Assembly (NCBI RefSeq): GCF_022869785.1
Contig: NZ_CP094997.1
Location: 2,666,001-2,730,000, forward strand
Reading direction: 5' to 3'
DNA length: 64,000 nt
Source of the DNA: Dyadobacter chenwenxiniae
GTDB taxonomy: Bacteria; Bacteroidota; Bacteroidia; Cytophagales; Spirosomataceae
Part shown: piece by piece, positions 27,157 through 36,664 of the stretch
How the letters are laid out: each line of letters begins with the position of its first letter
Position numbering within the stretch: position 1 is the first letter of the stretch
The notes under the pieces: generated by a model
What the model was told of the DNA's origin: nothing
The model's input: the letters and a program-made list of their open reading frames with translations, nothing else
The model's database searches: none
Program-made: the position numbers and the translations under genes

Positions 27157-27616
27157 ATGACAAAGTTTACTGTGCCCCCTTGCCATACTCGCGTCAATAT
27201 TGCTTACAGGGTGCAGAAAGGATGAAAAGAAACCTATGCTGTGCTGCACAATCGTAGCAACAAGCGTAGATATACGCATTTTCGACAAAAATGGAAATGA
27301 TTTGATGTCGCCAGATAACATCAATCAAGTGTGGCCTTTCAAAATATTATATTCAAGAACGAATAGCAGCGGTAGCTTTCTTATCGAAAAACATCCGATT
27401 GAAGGTTACATTTACCTTATGGTCACTATGGACTCAAAAATCGGACTTCGAAAAACACTGACATTAGTTCAGCTTGGAAACAAACCCATATCGGATACAC
27501 TTGAAACTCAATGGCAAGAAAGCCCATCCAATCTGATTCCCGAAAAGATCTGGCATAACGGAAGTCTTGTCTGGCAGGGTCTTAACCAAAGAGAATTTGA
27601 AATTATTGTGCCATAA
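27157..27616 (+). pseudogene. Small lipoprotein gene with a frameshifted signal peptide
   Basis: The readable frame gives about 138 residues: LTGCRKDEKK, then VDIRIFDKNGNDLMSPDNI and a beta-rich domain ending in EFEIIVP. The lipobox LTGC is preceded in frame by LLCPLAILASIL but no ATG. An ATG at 27157 reads MTK and would join that stretch if one T of the TTT run were removed, giving a textbook lipoprotein signal MTKLLCPLAILASILLTGC. So this looks like an outer-membrane lipoprotein with a one-base insertion in its signal peptide, or an assembly error there. A TTG at 27200 is the only start in the readable frame and would leave no signal peptide. I do not recognise the family. It stands alone downstream of repeat copy 1. 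Confidence 0.65.
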
Positions 27617-28326
27617 TCAAGCAAATATTGAGATCGCAACTGCGGCCATTGCTTCTTGGCCAGTGGTCCTAAGAGTACCAGCCCTGGTTTCGTTGAAAGA
27701 AGCCTCATTATTCGGACAGAAATCTCCTTTTTTAGAAGTAACAGCCATATTTACCAAGCATTCTCCAGCAGCTTCTACTACTTCTTTTGATATCTAATTC
27801 AGTTGTAGATCTTCAAAATGCGACCAATTTGACTAAATATTCTGTTAATGAAACGAAAAATGCCATTGTGATCCTGAACTAAGTGCTGTCTTTTAGGTAT
27901 ATCTTTTGCTCTACTATTTCAAATGTATGCTGTCAAATGGCATCAAACCTTAGTGATAAAGGAGAATAAACAATATGTAGCTTCAGATTCGGAACGTGCA
28001 AAGTGAGCTTTACTTATACTTTCACAAATCTGCTGCCAGGGTCCTGATTCTGTGTTTCTCACTTGACAATAAATGATATAGAAAAATTTCTCATTTCATA
28101 TTCCTAAGTTCTATCCACAGTTCTACCTATGGACATTAGCGAGTGGAATAGGTGCTGACATTCGTGATTTTACCTCTAACTTTTTTAAATTAGTTCCTTC
28201 CTTTTCTCTAGTTTAGATAGGCAAAGCCCGTATCGAATTCAAAGGTTAGATCAGGCGCCAGCGGAACGGCGCAAAATGTTTTTAGCCCTCACATACGGTT
28301 AGGCTGATGAAAAGTTCTAGATTGTG
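27617..28326. other. Gene-free stretch of about 710 bases
   Basis: AT-rich sequence between the lipoprotein gene and the 3' end of the first kinase gene. Short open frames occur but none has a recognisable product. A small GC stem, GCGCC (28255-28259) with GGCGC (28268-28272), lies beyond the kinase stop on its strand and may belong to a weak terminator, but no U-run follows. Confidence 0.45.
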
Positions 28327-30834
28327 TTACGTAAAGGTAAGCTTAATGTGCACCCCTTTATGGCTTTCAATTACAAAGTCGCCGTTGATTTGTTTTGCTA
28401 ATCCTCGTATGAGATCGAGACCGAGTGAATTATTTTCGTTTACATCAAATCCCTCTGGCAAACCAATTCCATTATCTGATACGCTGAGCATTATACGATC
28501 CGGTGACACCCGCATCAAATCGATGCGTACAATCCCATCCTGGCGATTAACAAATGCATATTTAATCGCATTAACAACACATTCATTAAGGATCAATCCT
28601 AGTGGAATTGCCTGTGCAACATCCAGATCAATAAGTTCAATTCTCTGTTCAAATACAATCCGTGTACTGGACTCCAAACTTTCGCGCAGATAATTTATCA
28701 ATTCGTTGATATAATCCGGCATAAAAACAACAGATGTATTCGGACCCTGATAAAGTTTTTGGTGAATCAGGGACATTGCCTGTATGCGTCTCAGACTATC
28801 TTTTACAGCAACAATTGCCTTATCATCTTCCAGATATACCGATTGCGAGTTGAGTAAACTTGTCACCATTTGGAGATTGTTCTTCACGCGGTGATGCACT
28901 TCCTTGATCAGCCATTGCTTTTCTTCAAGCAACTTATCCTGCTCCGCATTAAGCGTTTCGAGAAATTTATTTTTCTCATCCAATTCCTTTTTCTTTTCTT
29001 CAAGAATGCGGTTGCTTTTCTGCTTTGTGAGATAGCGATTTAATAATAAGCCTATAATGACTAGTAACAATGTACCAGCAGCCAGCAAAATATTTTTTGT
29101 CCTATTGGCCTCCTCAACCTTGATTCGTTGGAACTTGTTCTGACTATTCAGCAGCTCAATATCCTTTTGCTTTTTGGCAGTCTCGAATTGCACTTGAAGT
29201 TCTGCCATTTGCCAGTTCTTTGTCTCATTAAAAATGGAATCATTCAACTGTTTGTGTATTAAAAGATTTCTAGCAGCCGAACTCCAATTATTCAAACCGG
29301 AATCGGCTTTATATTGTAACAGATAAATATCTTTTTTTAACGAAATTGAAACGGATCCAGGTGATTCATGTAGTGCTTTACGCAAATAGGACGAGGCCAT
29401 CTCATACTGATGTTTACTAATAAAATATTGACCAATCTCGTAATAAGCGTTGGCTGTAACCTGATTGTCCTTGGGTAATTTTTTCGCAAGCTTTATTAGC
29501 CTGGTGTAATAATTATCTGCCTGTCGCTCGTGCCTTGTGGCCTTATAGCAAAATGCCAGCGAACTGATTAACGAAGCTTCCGCCTGCATCCCGACTGGCT
29601 TGTTTTTAGACTCAATACTGAGCATGTAAGCCAACGCTTCCTTTTCCCTCTTCAACTTAATGAGCTCCCTTGCGAAAAAGCCAGCCTCTCTGAATTTGAA
29701 AAGATTCTCACCAGCTGTAAACGACCTGTTATCGAGCAACTTAGAATACCATTCGATGCTTTTGTTCGATTGTCCCAACTCTCGATACATCGCGGCTAGC
29801 TGGCCATAAAATGTCAGTGCCGAAGAAGAATCGTTAGTTGCTTCCACACTTTCAATAGCCTTCGTTGCATAAAAAATACTTTTGCCGTAATCACCCTTGC
29901 TGCGGTAAGTGATGGCCAGCAGGTCATAGATATGATGTAGTTCGCGATAGCCAATGGCATCGTAAAGTGCAAGAACTTCCAACAATTCGCTTTCAGCCAT
30001 ATCCAGCATTCCACTTACGATATGGATATCTGCAATGGATTTTAAAACCCAGGCTTCCCTTTCCTGATTGTGATTTCTTTTGTACAAATCCCGCATCTTT
30101 TGGAAACAATACAAGCGCGTCAAACCCTTTTTTTCCCTCAACGGAATAAGCGTCGTAAGTTCATGCCACAGCAATGCTTCGCGATCTTCATTTCCGGGTG
30201 CATTAATTTTGCTGATTAATTCCAGATATATTTTTATACTGGGGTGGATACCTTCCAGGATAAAGCTTTGCATTGCCTTTACATGTATACGTTCCGGCTG
30301 TAACTTATCAGACAATAATACTGACGATATTTTATTGGCTTGATTTAAGAAAAGCAGTGAGCTATCTAAATGTGATTTCGCCCGGAGAGTCCTGGGGATA
30401 TGGAATAAATAGTGACGTCCTAAAATTACCAGCAAACGAAAGCGGGTTTCGTTTTGTAATGAACTTAATATCCGAAGAGCAGAACCCATATCTTGACTCC
30501 TGATAAAGGCATCCGCTTTTAAAATAACCGCCTCATTTGTTCCTTGCTCATATTTCAATGTTTTACTTAAACTAAGTGCTTTGTCAGAGAAATACAACGC
30601 ACTGTCCAGCTGTGATTTCGGGTCGCCCGTTCTGTACACGTAATATTCCCTTAGCATGTAATACCGGCCGAGTTTGAGCAAAATATCAACGCGCCTTGTA
30701 TCTGCCTTGCTATTTCGTAATTGTGCAAACAATTTGGTTTGTTCGGCCCACATTTTTTGTGCAAAAGAAGACGGTGAGCTCGCCAAAATAAAAATAAAGA
30801 AAATACAGATTCTTTTAATGTAGTAATGCATCAT
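28327..30834 (-). CDS. TPR-containing sensor histidine kinase (HisKA_2 type), orphan
   Basis: The 835-residue protein has a signal peptide or first membrane segment (IFFIFILASSPSSFAQ), a long periplasmic TPR array (residues about 40-560; GDYGKSIFYATKAIESVEAT, LGQSNKSIEWYSKLL), one membrane span (ILLAAGTLLLVIIGLLL, near 595), a coiled linker (EEKKKELDEKNKFLETL), the HisKA_2 phosphorylation site EVHHRVKNNLQM with His647/His648, and a HATPase domain (ILNECVVNAIKYAF, VSDNGIGLPEG, LGLDLIRGLAKQINGDF). It closely resembles the kinase at 49086 over its whole length. No response regulator gene is adjacent: the downstream side is gene-poor and the upstream neighbour is a divergent SDR gene. Confidence 0.93.
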   Translation of the reverse strand: MMHYYIKRICIFFIFILASSPSSFAQKMWAEQTKLFAQLRNSKADTRRVDILLKLGRYYMLREYYVYRTGDPKSQLDSALYFSDKALSLSKTLKYEQGTNEAVILKADAFIRSQDMGSALRILSSLQNETRFRLLVILGRHYLFHIPRTLRAKSHLDSSLLFLNQANKISSVLLSDKLQPERIHVKAMQSFILEGIHPSIKIYLELISKINAPGNEDREALLWHELTTLIPLREKKGLTRLYCFQKMRDLYKRNHNQEREAWVLKSIADIHIVSGMLDMAESELLEVLALYDAIGYRELHHIYDLLAITYRSKGDYGKSIFYATKAIESVEATNDSSSALTFYGQLAAMYRELGQSNKSIEWYSKLLDNRSFTAGENLFKFREAGFFARELIKLKREKEALAYMLSIESKNKPVGMQAEASLISSLAFCYKATRHERQADNYYTRLIKLAKKLPKDNQVTANAYYEIGQYFISKHQYEMASSYLRKALHESPGSVSISLKKDIYLLQYKADSGLNNWSSAARNLLIHKQLNDSIFNETKNWQMAELQVQFETAKKQKDIELLNSQNKFQRIKVEEANRTKNILLAAGTLLLVIIGLLLNRYLTKQKSNRILEEKKKELDEKNKFLETLNAEQDKLLEEKQWLIKEVHHRVKNNLQMVTSLLNSQSVYLEDDKAIVAVKDSLRRIQAMSLIHQKLYQGPNTSVVFMPDYINELINYLRESLESSTRIVFEQRIELIDLDVAQAIPLGLILNECVVNAIKYAFVNRQDGIVRIDLMRVSPDRIMLSVSDNGIGLPEGFDVNENNSLGLDLIRGLAKQINGDFVIESHKGVHIKLTFT

Positions 30835-31008
30835 ACTAGTATTGAGAATGCAACCGCTGATTTATTGCTTTTATATTATCAGTTAACTAATAATGACTAT
30901 CAGTCATCTTATTTTGAATTCCAGCCTATTCGACCGAGCTTTGATTGCATTCAGTATTTAAAAATACAACTTTAATCTGTATAGTTTCAATAACTTAATC
31001 ACATCATC

Positions 31009-31821
31009 ATGCCGAATAGTAAAAGAATATTAATCACGGGCGCAGGTTCTGGTTTAGGGGAAGGCACCGCAATAGGACTGGCTCAATTAGGTCATGAAGT
31101 TTTTGCCGGCGTGCACATCGGGCCACAGGTAACCGTCCTTCGCGATAAAGCAAGGGAACTTGGTATTACAGAGAACCTCCGTGTGGAAAGACTTGACATT
31201 TTAGACCCGTATGACGTTAGTGCGGCACTTCGATGGGATGCTGATATACTGGTCAACAATGCCGGAATAGGAGAAACGGGCCCGGTGTCTGAAACTCCGC
31301 TGGAACTTGTTCGCAGGAATTTTGAAACCAATGTCTTTGCACCGCTGGACCTAACTCAGCGGTTCATTGCAAACCTAATTGAAAAAAACAGAAAAGGTAA
31401 AGTGGTTTGGCTGTCTTCTATGGGCGGGTTGTTTACGCCGACACATTTTGGGATTTATTGTTCTACCAAACATGCTTTGGAGGCCATCGCCGAATCCATG
31501 AAGGAAGAATTGGAACCGTTTGGCATTCAGGTTCAGACGATTAATCCGGGCGCTTTTTTTACTGGTTTCAATGAAAGAATGTCCGAAACGTCATTCCGCT
31601 GGTTGAACGATGCTAAAAATTTCACAAAAAAAGCCGCGTTAAAAGCATCTTTTGATGAACAAATTAATACGCCGGATTGGAAGCTGGACCCGCAGGATAT
31701 GATCGATGAAATGGTGCGCGTCATTCCAGCCGAAACCGGAAAATTCAGGAATGTATTTCCTCAGTTTGTTGAGGATATGCTGAAAGAGGGACAGGCCAAA
31801 GCTTGGGAAAACACGATTTGA
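31009..31821 (+). CDS. Short-chain dehydrogenase/reductase (SDR)
   Basis: A classical SDR of 270 residues with the nucleotide motif TGAGSGLG (10-17), NNAG (83-86), catalytic Ser136 or Ser137 in VVWLSSMGG, and Tyr150-x-x-x-Lys154 (YCSTK). The absence of a basic residue early in the glycine motif leaves the choice of NAD or NADP open. It is cytoplasmic. Its TGA stop overlaps the ATG of the antiporter gene (TGATG at 31819-31823), so the two are translationally coupled. The substrate is unknown; the NPGAFFTGF segment is typical of SDRs acting on small ketones or alcohols. Confidence 0.9.
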   Translation: MPNSKRILITGAGSGLGEGTAIGLAQLGHEVFAGVHIGPQVTVLRDKARELGITENLRVERLDILDPYDVSAALRWDADILVNNAGIGETGPVSETPLELVRRNFETNVFAPLDLTQRFIANLIEKNRKGKVVWLSSMGGLFTPTHFGIYCSTKHALEAIAESMKEELEPFGIQVQTINPGAFFTGFNERMSETSFRWLNDAKNFTKKAALKASFDEQINTPDWKLDPQDMIDEMVRVIPAETGKFRNVFPQFVEDMLKEGQAKAWENTI

Positions 31822-33422
31822 TGGAAACCGATCTCATCATATATGTTTCATTGGTTTTGATGGTAGCATTCCTGGTGCTGATTGCCAGGAAGCTGTCCAT
31901 CGCTTACCCGATCCTGCTTGTAGTAGCCGGGTTAGCATTGAGTTTCATACCAGGAATCCCCAATGTCCGAATCGATCCGGACATTGTTTTCTTGATTATC
32001 CTCCCTCCCATCCTTTTCGACGCAGCGCAGCAATATTCATGGCGGGCGCTCTGGAAATGGCGGCGGATGGTGAGTGTAATGGCATTTGGTTACGTTTTGC
32101 TCACTTCCACATTTGTTGCCATTGTTTCCTGCTGGCTCATTCCGGGCTTCACCATGGCCCAGGGTTTTCTGCTCGGGGCCATCATTTCACCGCCCGATGC
32201 AGCAGCGGCAACCGCGATCCTGAAAAAACTAAAACTTCCCAAGGGCCTCGTTTCCATCCTCGAAGGCGAAAGCCTGCTGAACGACGCAGCAAGCCTGACA
32301 ATATTTCGGTTTGCACTCGCGGCTGTTGTTTCCAATCAATTCGTTTGGTATGAAGCACTTGGCACGTTTGCGGTGATCACCGTTTCGGGTATTGCGATTG
32401 GCGCAGCGATCGGAATGCTCTATTATGCTTTATACAAGTGGTTGCCCACTACGTCAGATCTGGATGTTACGCTTTTATTGGTGCTCCCCTACTTGAATTA
32501 CATTGTTGCCGAAGAATTAGGATCTTCCGGGGTGATTGCGGTGGTTACTGCCGGATTGCTGCTTTCGTCACAGACTCATTTTGTCCTCCCGCACAGTAGC
32601 CGCCTGAAATCAAACGCCATATTACCGTCGATCACATTCATCCTGAATGCAATAGTATTCTTTCTGATTGGCATACAATTCCCTGGGATCATGAAGGGAT
32701 TAAAGGATATCCCACTTTCCGAAGCGCTGAAAATAGCATTAATCATTGCTGCACTGATCATGCTGGTGAGGCTGGTCGCGGGACATATTTCGGGTATTTT
32801 TACATCATTTATTAGTAAGTATATCAAAGTGGCAGTCCCGCATCCGGGTTGGCGAAACCCCATGATTATCAGCTGGATCGGCATGCGGGGCGTCGTTTCA
32901 CTTGCATCTGCATTATCCATTCCGCTTGTCATTCCCGGCGGTGGAGAATTTCCGTTTCGCAGCCTGATCTTATTTATCACCTACATTGTGATCATCGTCA
33001 CGCTCGTCGGTCAGGGACTGACGCTTCCCTGGGTGATCAAAACTATCAAACCAGAAAAAATTCCTGGCGAAGTGGAAGACCATGATCAGCTCATGGCTAT
33101 TGAAAAATATTTATTCAATGCTGCGCATGATAAATTTAGTTCCAGTTATGCAAAAGATGCTCTGGAAAACAGGATGATCCAGCACAAACTAGAACTTATG
33201 GCTTTCAAGGTAGGAGTTTATGAGGGGCTGGATGACGACTATCAAAAGGAAAAAGTGCGGGCGATGGTCAGACATTTTAATAAAGTAATGATGGAGGTTC
33301 TGGAACATGAAAGAAGACATTTGATTCATTTCTGTCGCAGGGACGAATTTGATGATGATGTCATCCGGATTATGGAGCGGCGACTGGACCTTAAAGAAGA
33401 AACGCTGGAAGATCATTTATGA
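31821..33422 (+). CDS. CPA1-family Na+/H+ antiporter
   Basis: An integral membrane antiporter of about 533 residues. I take the ATG at 31821, which overlaps the SDR stop. Around 12 membrane segments span residues 5-405 (LIIYVSLVLMVAFLVLIA, IVFLIILPPILFDAA, FLLGAIISPPDAAAATAIL, ALKIALIIAALIMLVRLVA, LILFITYIVIIVTLVGQGL). The ion-binding region is ESLLNDAASLTIF with the conserved Asn-Asp pair, and ISWIGMRGVVSLASAL is the family's arginine-containing segment. A soluble C-terminal tail of about 130 residues with charged helices follows. It exports sodium or potassium in exchange for protons and helps pH and salt balance. The stop overlaps the convergent LysR remnant by six bases. Confidence 0.93.
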   Translation: METDLIIYVSLVLMVAFLVLIARKLSIAYPILLVVAGLALSFIPGIPNVRIDPDIVFLIILPPILFDAAQQYSWRALWKWRRMVSVMAFGYVLLTSTFVAIVSCWLIPGFTMAQGFLLGAIISPPDAAAATAILKKLKLPKGLVSILEGESLLNDAASLTIFRFALAAVVSNQFVWYEALGTFAVITVSGIAIGAAIGMLYYALYKWLPTTSDLDVTLLLVLPYLNYIVAEELGSSGVIAVVTAGLLLSSQTHFVLPHSSRLKSNAILPSITFILNAIVFFLIGIQFPGIMKGLKDIPLSEALKIALIIAALIMLVRLVAGHISGIFTSFISKYIKVAVPHPGWRNPMIISWIGMRGVVSLASALSIPLVIPGGGEFPFRSLILFITYIVIIVTLVGQGLTLPWVIKTIKPEKIPGEVEDHDQLMAIEKYLFNAAHDKFSSSYAKDALENRMIQHKLELMAFKVGVYEGLDDDYQKEKVRAMVRHFNKVMMEVLEHERRHLIHFCRRDEFDDDVIRIMERRLDLKEETLEDHL

Positions 33423-34317
33423 AAGACCGTTTGTGGTCAATAAATTTTCCAGGTGCAAGAGCTCTTTGGGATAAGATGTATTTTTTCTTTTGGCAAAATG
33501 AAGCATATCCTCAGGCTGTTGGCTTCCCTCCCATGCGAGTTTCACAGTTCCATTCGCCAATTCATGCTTGCATACAAAATCCGGAACAACTGCAAAGCCA
33601 TTACAACTTTTGAGATTGCGTAAAATAGACCCGTAATGCGGAAGAACGAAACTCGGCTTAAAGTCAGGTGATACTTCAAAATTTACTTGCCAAAAACGTT
33701 TTACAGCCTCCATGTCTGCGGAAGTCGCAAACCAAACCTGATTCCCGAGCCAATCAGAGATTGGCTCGGGATGGTTAGCAATAATCAGTTTTTCAAGTGT
33801 ACTAATGTCAGTTTGACCTCCACAGACCAGCACATTGCGTGTGGTCATAAATGGTGTGTAAACCAAGTTCGGTAACGGCGGCGTTTGTGAAGTAATTACA
33901 AAGTCTATCACTCCGGCATTGAGCTCATTCAACAGTTGGGCACATTCACCAAACTTTGTAATCAGGTTGAACGGTAAATGTCCGACATGCTCTTCAAGCG
34001 TATAGTGAAACGTTGTAAAGCACATTCCGACACTCACCGTCGCCCTGCTGGTTTTCGATTTTTTGTAGCAAAGCTTTTCAATTTCTTCCAGGCCGATCAT
34101 CGGGCCAATGATGTAATTGTAAAGCAGCGTGCCTCTGTCTGTTGGTATGACGCCCCTGTTTTTTCGTTCAAACAAGGCGGTAACCGGTGTAGGATTCAAG
34201 CGCACTCAAATGCAGGCTCACCCCAGGCTGGGAAATAAACAACGACTGCGCCGCCGCCGACAATGTGCCGACCTCGTACACCACTTTAAACGTCCTAAAC
34301 CATTCGAGATTCAACAT
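33417..34317 (-). pseudogene. LysR-family regulator with a one-base frameshift after the helix-turn-helix
   Basis: From the ATG at 34317 the frame reads MLNLEWFRTFKVVYEVGTLS, AAAQSLFISQPGVSLHLSAL and ESYTGYRL, then V and a stop. One extra base at 34175-34180 (CGCCTTG where CGCTTG is expected) breaks the frame. Past it the protein resumes as FERKNRGVIPTDRGTLLYNY and runs to a stop at 33417 with a full effector domain. With the base removed it would be a normal LysR of about 299 residues. It starts two bases after the aldo-keto reductase stop, so it is the last gene of the long minus-strand run. A real mutation or a base-calling error is possible; everything else in the frame is intact. Confidence 0.82.
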
Positions 34318-34319
34318 AT

Positions 34320-35303
34320 TTACAAACTATTAACTGCTTGGTTGATCTGATCCAGCTCTTCGTTGCTGAGGTCGATATCAACCGCCCCAGCATTGCTAAT
34401 GGCCTGTTCTTCGTTTCTGGCTCCCGCCAAAACGACGGTAACGCCTTTTTGAAGTGTTGTCCATTTTAACACTAGTTGTGATAAGGTGGCGCCTTTTTCT
34501 TGCGCTATTGGCTCAATGCGTTCCAGTAAAGATTTTACCTTATCAAGATCAAATTGCGAAAAGTATCCATTCCGGTGATCATCGGATTTTAGCGCGTTGC
34601 CGTTGAAAAACTTCCCGGTCAGCAAGCCCCTTTCCAGCGGACTGTATGCAATAATGCCAATATGATTTTCGACTGCCGCAGGAATTACTTTCGCCTCTAT
34701 CTGTCGTTTCAACATACTGTAAGGCACCTGGTTAGACGCCAGGTTGATGTGTTCCTGCGCTTTCAACATTTGTACTTCATTATAGTTGCTAACCCCTGCC
34801 GCGCGGATCTTACCCTGATCGATCAGGAGCTGCATTGCTTCCATGGTTTCTTCAATGGGTGTGGTTGAATCGGGCCAGTGCAGTTGCAACAGGTCAATGT
34901 AATCGGTCCGCAGCCGTTGCAGGCTTTCCTCCACTTCTTTCATGACGTTGGCTTTCGAGGCATATTTATAGATCGGATACTGTTTACCGTCCTGATCAAT
35001 ATCCATCATAAAGTCACCTTTGCCATTGTTACTTCCGTCCCACACCATCCCAAATTTTGTAAGAATCTGAATTGCTGAACGATCTCTGTCCTTAATAGAC
35101 TCACCGATTAACGCTTCGCTCAGGCCAAATCCATAGAATGGCGCCGTGTCCAGTGTGGTAATGCCGTGATCAATTGAAGTCAGGATTGCTTTTCGCGCAT
35201 CGTTCTTTTCAGTTCCGCCCCACATGGTGCCGCCAATCGCAAAACTTCCGTACGTGATCGCGGATAACTTCAACGCCGAGTTACCTAACTGTCTGTATTC
35301 CAT
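34320..35303 (-). CDS. Aldo/keto reductase
   Basis: The 327-residue NADPH-dependent reductase has the full catalytic tetrad Asp52 (TLDTAPFYG), Tyr57, Lys83 (ILTKFG) and His142 (LLQLHWPD). The TIM-barrel pattern continues with AAGVSNYNEVQM, IIAYSPLERGLLTG and VTVVLAGARNEEQAISNAGA. Members reduce aldehydes, ketones and sugar lactols in the cytoplasm. It lies between the cupin gene (34 bases upstream) and the LysR remnant (2 bases downstream). In a run rich in DJ-1, aldehyde dehydrogenase and monooxygenase genes it probably reduces a carbonyl intermediate or a toxic aldehyde. Confidence 0.93.
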   Translation of the reverse strand: MEYRQLGNSALKLSAITYGSFAIGGTMWGGTEKNDARKAILTSIDHGITTLDTAPFYGFGLSEALIGESIKDRDRSAIQILTKFGMVWDGSNNGKGDFMMDIDQDGKQYPIYKYASKANVMKEVEESLQRLRTDYIDLLQLHWPDSTTPIEETMEAMQLLIDQGKIRAAGVSNYNEVQMLKAQEHINLASNQVPYSMLKRQIEAKVIPAAVENHIGIIAYSPLERGLLTGKFFNGNALKSDDHRNGYFSQFDLDKVKSLLERIEPIAQEKGATLSQLVLKWTTLQKGVTVVLAGARNEEQAISNAGAVDIDLSNEELDQINQAVNSL

Positions 35304-35337
35304 AATTTCTGGATTTTAATGTGATGAATTTTACCAC

Positions 35338-35766
35338 TTACTTCTTTTTGAAATAATCAGCTGTGCCGTTGATCCAATCCTCGCGGCGGGGAGCAAAAAA
35401 GTCCAGATCAATAGTCCCTTCTTCAAGGCTGGTGAAACTGTGTGGAAGATTAGCCGGGATCAGCACAGCTTCACCAGCTTTGATAATGATCGTTGTATCG
35501 CCGATTATTGCTTTTACACTACCCTTTAAGATGAAAGAATACTGCTCATTTACGTGCTTATGCATGGGAACACTTGCGTCTTTTTTTAAAACGAAATAAC
35601 CAAATGTGCCGTTGGCGCCCGACTCAGATCTGAGTGTAATGCCGTCAGAGATTGCCTTAGCTTCCATTTTGTCAATCACCAGGTGTTTTAGCTGCTGGGC
35701 TTGTGTTGGTAGATTTCCAAGCAGGAGGCAAAGCAGGCAAAGTGATAATTTTCCTTTCGCTTTCAT
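35338..35766 (-). CDS. Secreted single-domain cupin protein
   Basis: A 142-residue protein with a signal peptide (LSLCLLCLLLGNLPTQAQ) and one cupin barrel. Motif 1 is VPMHKHVNEQYSFILKGSVK (His-x-His with later Glu), and motif 2 is AVLIPANLPHSFTSLEEG. Three His and one Glu could bind a metal. Small cupins act as dioxygenases, isomerases or ligand-binding proteins; the reaction here is unknown. A periplasmic location matches several neighbours in the run that also carry signal peptides. Confidence 0.85.
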   Translation of the reverse strand: MKAKGKLSLCLLCLLLGNLPTQAQQLKHLVIDKMEAKAISDGITLRSESGANGTFGYFVLKKDASVPMHKHVNEQYSFILKGSVKAIIGDTTIIIKAGEAVLIPANLPHSFTSLEEGTIDLDFFAPRREDWINGTADYFKKK

Positions 35767-35815
35767 CAGATAAGAATGTTAAGTATGAAAACTGATGTCA
35801 ATGAATTGAGAACAG

Positions 35816-36631
35816 CTATTTTTTCAATAACCACTGCTCCACAGCCTTCGAAAAATCAGCAACATCAATCGGGTGCCTGCTGGTGATCAAGTTTCCGTCT
35901 GTTACCACGGGTACGTCCTGCAAAACGCCACCTGCATTTTTAAGATCGGCGTGGACGTTCCAGTAGCCAGTCAGCTTTTTGCCTTTCAAAATATCAGCAG
36001 TTGCCAGTACAACCGGCGCATGACAAATGGCTGCGACCAATTTTCCTGCCTTATTGAAATCCTGAATGTATTTGATCACATCTTTGTCAAAGCGCAGGTT
36101 ATCCGGGTTCCAAGCGCCGCCAGGAATGAAAATAGCGTCATAATCGGCCACTTTTATCTGATCGGCCGTGCGGTCCACTTTTACCCAGCCCACAGGTTGC
36201 AAATACTGGATCGCCATAATATAACCTTTGGCCATTTCGGGCGTTCCCAAACCATAGCGCTCGGGCGCAGGATTGTATTTCGGTGCCACAATATCCACTT
36301 TCGCGCCCAATGCCCTAAAATACCAGACTGGTCCCAGCATTTCAATTTCCTCAAAGCCGTCTGCCGCGATCACCGCAATCCTCTTTCCTTTTAAAGCCGC
36401 AGGATCTTTGACTGGCGTGAAAAAGAATGCTTTCAATTGCTCATTTCCGGGAGCATTGAGTAGTTGGTAAACGGGCAGGTCGGCCACGACAGCCGTGGAA
36501 GTGAGTTGTTTCAAAATTTCAAGTTCATCAACGCCGCCGGATGAAGTTCTTGCATTTGTCTGCGCTTGCGCACTAAACAGGATAAAGCAGCTCAATAGAT
36601 TTGCCAAGATGAATTTTGTGATTGCTTTCAT
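35816..36631 (-). CDS. Secreted DJ-1/PfpI-family protein
   Basis: The 271-residue product has a signal peptide (FILANLLSCFILFSAQAQ), a short linker, and a DJ-1/PfpI domain: IAVIAADGFEEIEMLGPVWY, a binding loop near YGLGTPEMAKG, FIPGGAWNPDNLR, and the cysteine elbow AAICHAPVVLA. The glutamate in GFEEIE is the usual partner of the cysteine. Relatives are deglycases/glyoxalases, chaperones or peptidases; an exported member is less usual. A second, cytoplasmic DJ-1 protein is encoded at 39909 in the same run, which suggests carbonyl-damage control in two compartments. Confidence 0.87.
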   Translation of the reverse strand: MKAITKFILANLLSCFILFSAQAQTNARTSSGGVDELEILKQLTSTAVVADLPVYQLLNAPGNEQLKAFFFTPVKDPAALKGKRIAVIAADGFEEIEMLGPVWYFRALGAKVDIVAPKYNPAPERYGLGTPEMAKGYIMAIQYLQPVGWVKVDRTADQIKVADYDAIFIPGGAWNPDNLRFDKDVIKYIQDFNKAGKLVAAICHAPVVLATADILKGKKLTGYWNVHADLKNAGGVLQDVPVVTDGNLITSRHPIDVADFSKAVEQWLLKK

Positions 36632-36664
36632 TTTTAAATGATTTAATGTTGAATTGAGTTAGTA

